A DNA stretch of 30,739 nucleotides from a virus. The stretch is from IMG/VR virus record IMGVR_UViG_3300020477_000089, positions 1-30,739 of that record; one strand, 5' to 3'. Both the position numbers and the translations under genes were made by a program. Positions 8,089-14,351 of the stretch are shown here, one piece after another (position 1 is the stretch's first letter; the number at the start of each line of letters is the position of its first letter). The notes under the pieces are model-generated. The model was not told the DNA's origin and searched no databases. It was given only the letters and a program-made list of their open reading frames with translations.

Positions 8089-9228
8089 ATGAGCACGAAA
8101 GACAACGATAACGAATTTGATTTTCTGCCTCCCGCAGAACCACCACCCTCTTTTAATCAGGAGAAAGACAGCTATCATGAAGAAGTTGCAGCAGAGGATT
8201 TCGGAATGGTTGAGGACTTTGGATTACAGATGGAATACTCTGATGAAGATCTCCTCCCAGAAAACACTGCTCCTTCTTCGTTGAACGTTGGATTTGTTGG
8301 AGTCGGCGGTGGAGGCAATAAAATGGCTAACGCTTTTATTGAACTTGGTTTTAATAAGACATTGCTTGTGAACACCACAGGCAAAGATATTCCCAAGAAC
8401 GTTGAAGAAGATCACGTTGTTCTTATTCCCGATAGCGATGGCATCGGTAAGAATACAGAATACGGAAAGGAAGTCTTGTCACAGAACGGCGCCGTTGTTG
8501 AAGACGCGCTACGCATTAAGCTTGGAAAGGTAGACTGGCTGTTTGTTTTAGCTGGTGGGGGCGGCGGAACCGGAAGTTCTGTGACCGCACTTCACCCGGT
8601 ATTCGAACGTTATATGAAATCCGTTCAGTCTTCCGGAAAAGTTGTTTATGTGGTTTCTTGGCCAACAGCACAAGAAAACCTTAACCCCACAATCGCTAGA
8701 AATGCGCTGACGCTGGCTAATGACGTAGCCAAGTACCCGCACATCATTCTAGATAACGAGCGCGCCACGCGCTTGCTTCGTGGCAGAATCGGCATGCTCG
8801 GCATGTATCCTGTCGCCAACACACAATTTGCTAAGTCGTTCGCCCAGGTGCTAAAACTCTCCACCGAGGATTCACCGATTCAATCTTTTGATAGTAAAGA
8901 TCTGGAAACATGCTTGGGCAATGACGGAAGAGCTTTTCTCGGCTCAACCATGATAAAAGATCCAAATACTGGAAAGCTTGGATCGGTGATCCTCCATAAC
9001 TGTATGAACAGATCAGCCTGTCCTCCACCTAAAGGCAAAGCCGCCGCAGGTTCGTTAATCTTAGTGGCCTCTGAGGAAATGGTAGCAGACCCGAGAGTCA
9101 GTAAAAATATTGAGTCGGCAATCGCTTATGTCGGCGGTAGATGCGAGACACTTTTCTCTGGCGTTTATGTGCGAAAGAATGTGCCTGGATTGATTGCGAT
9201 ACTAAGTATGAATGGATTAGCAACATGA
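8089..9228 (+). CDS. FtsZ/tubulin-superfamily GTPase
   Basis: 379 residues. Residues 66-375 follow the FtsZ fold in order: VGVGGGGNKMAN (70-81) matches the first nucleotide-binding loop. LAGGGGGTGSS (154-164) is the tubulin signature loop. WPTAQEN (191-197) matches the loop after it, and ILDNERATRLL (220-230) the nucleotide-contacting helix. SFDSKDLETC (266-275) matches the catalytic T7 loop with both Asp residues kept (268, 271), followed by GRAFLGSTM as in FtsZ's GxAMMGxG. The C-terminal beta domain is present. It should bind GTP and polymerise. An acidic, unstructured 64-residue N-terminal extension replaces FtsZ's short one, and there is no conserved FtsZ C-terminal tail. Phage tubulins (PhuZ, TubZ-like) position capsids or DNA, so a cytoskeletal role during infection is likely. 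The start abuts the upstream stop; ATGA overlap downstream. Confidence 0.85.
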   Translation: MSTKDNDNEFDFLPPAEPPPSFNQEKDSYHEEVAAEDFGMVEDFGLQMEYSDEDLLPENTAPSSLNVGFVGVGGGGNKMANAFIELGFNKTLLVNTTGKDIPKNVEEDHVVLIPDSDGIGKNTEYGKEVLSQNGAVVEDALRIKLGKVDWLFVLAGGGGGTGSSVTALHPVFERYMKSVQSSGKVVYVVSWPTAQENLNPTIARNALTLANDVAKYPHIILDNERATRLLRGRIGMLGMYPVANTQFAKSFAQVLKLSTEDSPIQSFDSKDLETCLGNDGRAFLGSTMIKDPNTGKLGSVILHNCMNRSACPPPKGKAAAGSLILVASEEMVADPRVSKNIESAIAYVGGRCETLFSGVYVRKNVPGLIAILSMNGLAT

Positions 9229-9503
9229 AATTGTGGAATACAATAAAATCTTGGTTTAGCAACGAGGCGATCGTTGAAGAAGCTCCTCCGGTGGAGGCCC
9301 CACAAGTGGAATCGTGTGTAGAAACATTTATTTATATTCTAAGAGAAGCCGGTTGTTATAAGCACATTTTAAAGGTCGATGGCGTGGCCTTGTTTGAGGC
9401 TTGGTATACTGGCCCTTGTGATGAGGAGAGTATTCGTTTGGCTATTCCTTCGTTCAAGGCGGCTTATCCTGCTGTTAACGCCAAACTAGCCGGAAGATTA
9501 TAA
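9225..9503 (+). CDS. Small hypothetical protein coupled to the FtsZ-like gene
   Basis: 92 residues from ATG 9225, overlapping the GTPase stop as ATGA. A longer frame from 9141 would lie inside the GTPase gene. The N-terminus is an amphipathic aromatic helix (MKLWNTIKSWFSNEAIVEE) that could sit on a membrane surface. A Pro/Glu/Val linker follows, then a compact domain (about 35-92) with two cysteines and aromatic residues. Translational coupling suggests it works with the GTPase, for example as an anchor or regulator. That is inference from position; no family is recognised. Confidence 0.65.
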   Translation: MKLWNTIKSWFSNEAIVEEAPPVEAPQVESCVETFIYILREAGCYKHILKVDGVALFEAWYTGPCDEESIRLAIPSFKAAYPAVNAKLAGRL

Positions 9504-9506
9504 ATA
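9499..9506 (+). promoter_or_regulatory. TATAAATA box, candidate late promoter
   Basis: An exact TATAAATA spanning the stop codon of the preceding gene, 19 nt ahead of the next small gene. It matches the T4 late-promoter core; a chance match is possible. Confidence 0.25.
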
Positions 9507-9524
9507 AGAGGAATAAACAGTAGA

Positions 9525-9695
9525 GTGCCCTATGAACGAAAAGGAAAATGTGTTTACAAAAAAGGCGAATCAAAGCCGGTGGGCTGTTCCGCTTCAGTAG
9601 AAAAAGCCAAGAAATACTTAAAGAAACTCTACTCGGTGGAAGAAGTTATCCGAGAAGAGCTTAAGAAATATTTACAAGAAAGGAAGAACAAGTGA
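9525..9695 (+). CDS. Small conserved-looking protein (56 aa) with tag-like C-terminus
   Basis: A 56-residue frame from GTG 9525, with AAGAGGA about 12 nt upstream. It fills the gap between two annotated genes and ends as TGATG over the next start. The N-terminal half is basic with two cysteines (VPYERKGKCVYKKGE, then VGCSASVEKAKKYL). The C-terminal helix, VEEVIREELKKYLQE (residues 38-52), has the same register as the N-terminal tag of the internal-protein family and also ends in Leu-x-Glu. Close packing and sensible composition support a real gene. Function unknown. Confidence 0.65.
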   Translation: MPYERKGKCVYKKGESKPVGCSASVEKAKKYLKKLYSVEEVIREELKKYLQERKNK

Positions 9696-9886
9696 TGGAT
9701 TATGTATCAGGAAAATTAGATAGATTAGTAGAGAAAGCAATTTCTCGTAAGTTTATGGTTTGGTTGACGGCAACAGGATTGTTGGCGTTTTCTGATCTGG
9801 CTTCTGGCGATTGGGTTATGATCTCGGCAATTTATATTGGCGGTCAGGCTATTATTGACGGCATTGCTAGAATGAAAGGTGTTTGA
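9695..9886 (+). CDS. Small membrane protein, holin-like candidate
   Basis: 63 residues from ATG 9695 (a GTG three bases earlier is also possible). A charged amphipathic N-terminus (MDYVSGKLDRLVEKAISRK) precedes two hydrophobic spans, FMVWLTATGLLAFSDLA and VMISAIYIGGQAIIDGI, separated by a short Ser-Gly-Asp turn. The tail is basic. Size and a two-helix hairpin fit class II/III holins. It is followed, each with a small overlap, by two coiled-coil envelope proteins that look like spanin parts, so a lysis role is plausible. No endolysin lies in this window, so the assignment stays provisional. Confidence 0.6.
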   Translation: MDYVSGKLDRLVEKAISRKFMVWLTATGLLAFSDLASGDWVMISAIYIGGQAIIDGIARMKGV

Positions 9887-10296
9887 TGATTAAAGTTGAC
9901 TGGCTTAAAGTTTTGGGGTTCGTAAAGAAAAACTGGAAAGAAATAACAATTGTTATTCTTTTACTTACAGTTATCGGAAAAATGCGTTATGATTATAAGC
10001 AGCTTGAGAACACTTACGAAGCGAGTCAGCAATCTCTTCAAAATCAAATCGACGGGTTACAAGAAATTCATGCGGAAGAGTTAGAGAAAAAAGAGCATGC
10101 ATTGCGAACTTATCGCGATGCGTTAGAATTACTGGAGAGACAATATGACGAAGAAAGAGCTAAGGTTGAAGTGGTGGTTGAGGAAAGAATTATTGAAATT
10201 GAGACAACAATCGACAACCGAAAACAGTTCACAGAAAACAAAGAAGAACTCGCAGAACAAGTAACAGACACATTCGGGTTTCAATATGTTCCTTAA
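9886..10296 (+). CDS. Membrane-anchored coiled-coil protein, inner-membrane spanin-like
   Basis: 136 residues from ATG 9886 (TGATG overlap). It has a short cytoplasmic part, one transmembrane helix (about residues 18-32, EITIVILLLTVIG), then nearly 100 residues of predicted coiled coil rich in Glu, Gln and Lys (LENTYEASQQSLQNQIDGLQ onward), presumably periplasmic. That topology matches inner-membrane spanins (Rz type), which bridge to an outer-membrane partner and fuse the envelopes at lysis. The next gene starts inside its 3' end (11 nt overlap), the nested arrangement often seen for spanin pairs. Sequence identity to a known Rz is not evident to me. Confidence 0.55.
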   Translation: MIKVDWLKVLGFVKKNWKEITIVILLLTVIGKMRYDYKQLENTYEASQQSLQNQIDGLQEIHAEELEKKEHALRTYRDALELLERQYDEERAKVEVVVEERIIEIETTIDNRKQFTENKEELAEQVTDTFGFQYVP

Positions 10297-10699
10297 AGCA
10301 CTATTATTTTCGATGGTGGCTCACGCAGAGCCGCCACAGTTTACTATTGTGGGTCAGGATGAACCAGCGCCCTTTGAGGGTGTTTTGTTTAACAAGCGCG
10401 GTATAGCCGAGTTGCTTGTGCTCCCGTTGGAATATCGCCTGGATTGCGATTTAGAAGTAGAATATCGGATTGATGTCCAGGCCACTGAATTTCAGCTCGA
10501 AAGAGAAAACTTTCAAATTCGTTTAGACGCACTTACTAAAGAATATGATTTGCGTATTGAGCAAAAGGATATTGAAATTGCCGCACTGCAAGAAGCAATG
10601 TTAAAACAGGCGCCATCTAATAAATGGCTGTGGTTTGCTGGCGGGGTAGCGGCAGGTATCGGCGTAACTTATGCAGCTTATAGGGGGTTTAATGAATAA
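10286..10699 (+). CDS. Exported coiled-coil protein with C-terminal anchor, possible lysis partner
   Basis: 137 residues overlapping the previous gene by 11 nt. The N-terminus MFLKALLFSMVAHA looks like a cleavable signal peptide (cut after Ala-His-Ala). Next is a Pro-rich segment with GEPAPF-like residues (DEPAPFEGVLFNKRG), a coiled coil at about 65-105, and a C-terminal transmembrane helix (KWLWFAGGVAAGIGVTYAAY). It has no lipobox cysteine, so it is not a classical outer-membrane Rz1 lipoprotein. Together with the two upstream genes it may form an envelope-disrupting complex, or a unimolecular-spanin-like component. The export and anchoring are well supported; the lysis role is inferred. Confidence 0.55.
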   Translation: MFLKALLFSMVAHAEPPQFTIVGQDEPAPFEGVLFNKRGIAELLVLPLEYRLDCDLEVEYRIDVQATEFQLERENFQIRLDALTKEYDLRIEQKDIEIAALQEAMLKQAPSNKWLWFAGGVAAGIGVTYAAYRGFNE

Positions 10700-11087
10700 A
10701 GATCCCGATCGGATTGCGGCTATTGAAAAAGCCATCGCAGAGAAGTATGGCAAAGAAGCCGTTCAGAACCCCAAGGGCAACTGGAACGAGAATAAAGAAA
10801 AAGAATACCTTGAGCAATCGAAAGAATTTTATAAAAAAAAATACAAAAATGATGAGTGGCAAGAAAAAGTTGATGTTAATGGTATTAAGATCTCAAAAAA
10901 ACTACTTAATAGAGAATCTTTAAAAAGTTGTCCTGTCTGTGGGTCTTTCCCAAAGAAATCTATGGATGATGTTTGTCTCGTCAAATTTGAGTGCTGCAGT
11001 AGTTGTCATATAAAGTATGTCGAGGGAAGAGAAGAAAGATGGCTAAAAGGATGGCGCCCAAATGAAAATTACCAAAGCAAGACTTAA
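10692..11087 (+). CDS. Zinc-ribbon hypothetical protein
   Basis: 131 residues from ATG 10692, behind TAGGGGG and overlapping the previous stop by 8 nt. An earlier in-frame ATG at 10671 has no ribosome site. The N-terminal half is charged and helical (DPDRIAAIEKAIAEKYG, then a Lys/Glu-rich stretch). The C-terminal half holds CPVC (80-83) and CCSSC (101-105), a plausible four-cysteine zinc ribbon, then a basic end with Trp residues (ERWLKGWRP). Zinc ribbons of this size usually bind nucleic acid or a protein partner. The next gene starts 26 nt before its stop, an unusually long overlap here. Specific function unknown. Confidence 0.65.
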   Translation: MNKDPDRIAAIEKAIAEKYGKEAVQNPKGNWNENKEKEYLEQSKEFYKKKYKNDEWQEKVDVNGIKISKKLLNRESLKSCPVCGSFPKKSMDDVCLVKFECCSSCHIKYVEGREERWLKGWRPNENYQSKT

Positions 11088-11406
11088 AAAGATAATTTTA
11101 GAAGAATTAGAAGAAATCCGGATTAACAGCCTTAATGAGGCCCCGGTAGCCCAACCAGAGATTGGTAAGGCCAAAGCTACAGTCTCCCAGGTTCGATCAG
11201 GCGCCCTCGATGCAGCTAGTTCTCAAGGCGAACAAGGTATAACCAGCCAGGAACGAGGACTTATTAAACAACTTTCTGATATGCTTGTCGGCGCGTCTAA
11301 AGAAACCAATATTTTGTCTGGCGCAATAGTAACGAGAATTAAACAGTTGGCCGCTGAATTACAAAAGGCTCAAAAAACACAACCACAACAAGGAGTCCAA
11401 AAATAA
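11062..11406 (+). CDS. Tagged small protein, putative internal protein 7
   Basis: 114 residues. The tag is MKITKARLKKIILEELEE; a four-residue extension delays the Leu-Asn-Glu/Ala cleavage candidate to residues 24-26. The rest is Ala/Gln-rich and helical with no cysteine (GALDAASSQGEQGITSQERG), a hydrophobic helix near the middle (LIKQLSDMLVGA), and a Lys/Gln-rich C-terminus. It starts inside the previous gene and couples to the next (TAATG). It lies just upstream of terminase among head genes, which fits a virion protein. Function unknown. Confidence 0.72.
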   Translation: MKITKARLKKIILEELEEIRINSLNEAPVAQPEIGKAKATVSQVRSGALDAASSQGEQGITSQERGLIKQLSDMLVGASKETNILSGAIVTRIKQLAAELQKAQKTQPQQGVQK

Positions 11407-11936
11407 TGGCAACAGTATACGAAATCGTTCAAGGTCTGTCTCAAGCAGCCGCCAACGCATATGATGGTGCGCTCACCGAAGATGGCGATGCGCTCAAGGC
11501 CGGCCTTCAAAGAGAAGAGGGGGATCCTATTCTAGACAAACGAATTATTGATGGCTTTGGCGTTAAATTTTACGGAAACATGATGTGCTTGACGTATGAG
11601 TCGGACGTATTGTTGAGAGAGGTATACGGCACCGGCTTTGAAGATGAAATCAGACAAAGAGTGGCGGATATTTCTTCCTTTTTGAAGAAGGAATACAAGA
11701 AGATTACTGGCCGCAGTGTCTCTCTTACTGAAGAAGGGGACATTGATGTGTTTGTGCAAAGTAGCTCTAATATGCGCACGTGGGTTCAAGCAAAAATGCA
11801 CTATAAGATCGGAGGCCTTTCCGAAGAAATGAGCATCAACAATACAGGTGATCGTCCCGAAGAACAATGGAAGTCTTTTGTGGAGCTAGGAGGCTGGGGT
11901 AAGCGCCCCCCCAACGATAAGCGGAAGAAAGAGTAA
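11406..11936 (+). CDS. Conserved-looking phage protein, possible virion component
   Basis: 176 residues, translationally coupled on both sides (TAATG at each end). It does not carry the tag. It begins MATVYEIVQGLSQAAANAYDG and looks like one globular alpha/beta domain: helices at 85-100, a beta-rich middle (FGVKFYGNMMCLTYESDVLL), then VQAKMHYKIGG, and a basic Pro/Lys tail. I believe close relatives sit beside terminase genes in uncultured marine phages, which would suggest a head or packaging role, but I cannot verify this here. No catalytic motif is visible. Confidence 0.6.
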   Translation: MATVYEIVQGLSQAAANAYDGALTEDGDALKAGLQREEGDPILDKRIIDGFGVKFYGNMMCLTYESDVLLREVYGTGFEDEIRQRVADISSFLKKEYKKITGRSVSLTEEGDIDVFVQSSSNMRTWVQAKMHYKIGGLSEEMSINNTGDRPEEQWKSFVELGGWGKRPPNDKRKKE

Positions 11937-12757
11937 TGAAAATCACACTTGAAAGATTACGCGAGATTATAACCGAGGAAGTTATCAAAGAGGAGCTTGC
12001 TCGCGAGATAGCTGCGCCGGCCATCGCCGCCATGCTTCAAGGTTCTGCGGCCGAATCTACCTCTGAAATTTTCGGAGATGTGTTCACTCATATGTACGGT
12101 GAAGAGGCTTTAGAGGCAGAAGCAGATAAGATATATGCCGATGACGAAGACGCAGAGCCCGAAGAACAAAGCTTCCCCACAGAGTATCAGCCCGGTGGCG
12201 CCTATGGCGATCGGCCTGAAATCAGATTAGGAAGACGGCGCCCAGTGAAGGAGATCATTCAAGAGGAATATTATATATATTTGATCGAAAGAAAATATGA
12301 TTTATTGTCTGAAGCCTCCGACTTTGCCCCCAGCGCTGAAGAACAAGCCGCCTCTGTGGCATCGTCAAAAATTCGATCTCCTAGACAGATTTCTCCAGTT
12401 GATAAATACCCAGGATTTTTAGATGTTCTTGAGGATCCCGCTTCAACTCAAACTGACATCATGGCTGCCGAAATGGCCAAAGAGCGATATGAACTTCTTC
12501 AAAAGTTGGCCGTCAAATCAATAAAACAAATCAAAGATATAGATGTATACTGGCAAAAGTATTTAAATTTAGGTGGCACTATAAGAGATGCGATCGCTGC
12601 AGCGCCCGAGGGTACCGATATTGTAGGAAGCTTAGCGAAACTTCATCAAAGATTGAGAAACCGCCAAGAGCACGAGGGTGCGGAAGATGATCCGGACTCT
12701 ATGCGCGATTTCCAGGGCAATCCAATCTCCCGCTGGTCAAAGTCTCAAGATGATTAA
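11936..12757 (+). CDS. Tagged protein with second tag-like helix, putative internal protein 8
   Basis: 273 residues. It opens with a variant tag, MKITLERLREIITEEVIKEE, whose nearest protease-like site is Ile-Lys-Glu at 17-19. A second tag-like helix at residues 103-126 (PVKEIIQEEYYIYLIERK, then LLSE/A) carries a clean Leu-Ser-Glu/Ala site. Cleavage there would remove an acidic N-terminal propeptide of about 126 residues and leave a mature basic/helical domain of about 147. Residues 60-80 are strongly acidic (Glu/Asp/Ala). The gene couples directly to terminase (TAATG). Packaging is inferred from the tag; no enzyme motif seen. Confidence 0.65.
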   Translation: MKITLERLREIITEEVIKEELAREIAAPAIAAMLQGSAAESTSEIFGDVFTHMYGEEALEAEADKIYADDEDAEPEEQSFPTEYQPGGAYGDRPEIRLGRRRPVKEIIQEEYYIYLIERKYDLLSEASDFAPSAEEQAASVASSKIRSPRQISPVDKYPGFLDVLEDPASTQTDIMAAEMAKERYELLQKLAVKSIKQIKDIDVYWQKYLNLGGTIRDAIAAAPEGTDIVGSLAKLHQRLRNRQEHEGAEDDPDSMRDFQGNPISRWSKSQDD

Positions 12758-14343
12758 TGAGTTTTCAATTATCCAAACAAGAAAAAGTAAAAGAGATTCT
12801 TAAGTGTGGAAAAGACCCCTCCTACTTCCTTAACAACTACGCAAGAATATCGCATCCATTACATGGACTTATTCTTTTTAACACTTTCGACTTCCAAGAT
12901 GAACTTCTCAAAGATTTTAATGATTACCGTTTTAACGTTATTCTAAAAGCTCGTCAGCTAGGTATCTCAACTATTACCGCAGGCTACATCGTGTGGATGA
13001 TGTTGTTCCACCGCGATAAGGCTATTCTTGTTATGGCAACCAAGTTTGCGACAGCGGGAAACTTGGTTAAGAAAGTTAAGAACATTATGCGCAATGTTCC
13101 CGATTGGCTTAAGATTGCACAGATTAGCGTTGATAATCGCACATCGTTTGAGTTATCTAACGGCTCTACCATCAAGGCTGCCTCGACGTCTGGTGATGCT
13201 GGCCGTTCGGAAGCACTGTCGCTTTTGGTATTAGACGAGGCTGCGCATATCGAAAACCTTGAAGAACTATGGACCGGTCTATATCCCACGCTGTCAACAG
13301 GTGGTCGATGTATAGCCCTTTCTACGCCCAACGGTGTAGGTAACTGGTTCCATAAAACATGCTCCGAGGCAGACTCCAGCACCAACAACTTTAACCTAAC
13401 CACTCTCATGTGGGATGTGCATCCAGATAGAGATGAAGAATGGTATAAAAAAGAAACCAAGAATATGTCCAAGCGACAGATCGCACAGGAGCTACAATGT
13501 AACTTCAACACTTCTGGTGAAACGGTTATTGATCCGGACTGTATGGAGTGGATGCTGACAACGGTTAAGGAGCCTAAATATCGTACCGGCTTTGATCGCA
13601 ACTTTTGGCTATGGGAAGAGTTTGATCCTACCTGTAATTATCTATTAGTGGCTGACGTTTCACGTGGCGATGGCGCCGATTTCTCTACGTTTCATATCGT
13701 TAAGCTTGAAACACTAGAAATTATTGGAGAATACCAAGGCAAAGCGACGATTGATATGTTTGCCAATATGCTAAACAGTGTTGGTAAAGAATTTGGCGGT
13801 TGTATGATCGTTGTCGAGAACAATAATATTGGATATTCAGTTCTAATAAAGCTTATTGAAGACCATCAATATCCAAATGTTTACCATTCAATTAAGTCCA
13901 CACATGAATATATTGAGCAACACCAAGCAGAAGTACGCAACTCGGCAGTTCCAGGATTTACCACATCGATGAAGACGCGCCCACTGATTGTGGCCAAATT
14001 AGAGGAGTTTATCAGAAACAAACTAATTACCATATATTCTTCTCGTACCGTGAACGAGATGAAAACTTTTATTTGGAGGAATGGTAAGCCGCAAGCAATG
14101 AAAGGCTACAATGATGATTTAATTATGGCTCTTGCTATAGCATGCTGGGTACGAGATACAGCGCTGCAGGCAAATGCGCGAGATTTAAATTATCAAAAAG
14201 CATTTGCAAATGCAATTATTACTTCGACTACCACATTTAACACACGCATCTCTGGCCAACAGGGCTACAAGAAGGACAATATTTTTGATAAAATGACTGA
14301 AGCTGAAAAACTATATAAACAATATAAATGGATAATAAAGTGA
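12757..14343 (+). CDS. Terminase large subunit (gp17-like)
   Basis: 528 residues. This is the packaging motor: an N-terminal ATPase drives DNA into the prohead through the portal and a C-terminal RNase H-fold nuclease cuts concatemers. ATPase motifs: deviant Walker A KARQLGIST (64-72), Walker B LLVLDE (156-161), and coupling motif STPNG (189-193). Nuclease acidic residues: Asp300 in VADVSRGDG, Glu354 in VVENNN, and Asp453/454 in YNDDL. The first loop has Ile where T4 gp17 (RQLGKT) has the usual lysine. That variant is, as far as I recall, common among large terminases, which rely on the upstream Arg. T4 gp17 is about 610 residues, so this is a compact version. The portal follows after 8 nt. 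No small terminase is recognisable in the window. Confidence 0.93.
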   Translation: MSFQLSKQEKVKEILKCGKDPSYFLNNYARISHPLHGLILFNTFDFQDELLKDFNDYRFNVILKARQLGISTITAGYIVWMMLFHRDKAILVMATKFATAGNLVKKVKNIMRNVPDWLKIAQISVDNRTSFELSNGSTIKAASTSGDAGRSEALSLLVLDEAAHIENLEELWTGLYPTLSTGGRCIALSTPNGVGNWFHKTCSEADSSTNNFNLTTLMWDVHPDRDEEWYKKETKNMSKRQIAQELQCNFNTSGETVIDPDCMEWMLTTVKEPKYRTGFDRNFWLWEEFDPTCNYLLVADVSRGDGADFSTFHIVKLETLEIIGEYQGKATIDMFANMLNSVGKEFGGCMIVVENNNIGYSVLIKLIEDHQYPNVYHSIKSTHEYIEQHQAEVRNSAVPGFTTSMKTRPLIVAKLEEFIRNKLITIYSSRTVNEMKTFIWRNGKPQAMKGYNDDLIMALAIACWVRDTALQANARDLNYQKAFANAIITSTTTFNTRISGQQGYKKDNIFDKMTEAEKLYKQYKWIIK

Positions 14344-14351
14344 GAAAATAA

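Noticed and set aside
8089-9228. Assignment as PhuZ specifically
   Set aside because: The loops read closer to bacterial FtsZ (catalytic-loop Asp pair and following Gly-x-x-x-Leu-Gly), and no jumbo-phage nucleus genes are seen, so only the superfamily is called.
12984-13601. 205-residue open frame on the minus strand
   Set aside because: It lies wholly inside the terminase gene, which has all catalytic motifs, and has no ribosome site or recognisable domain. It is an antisense shadow.
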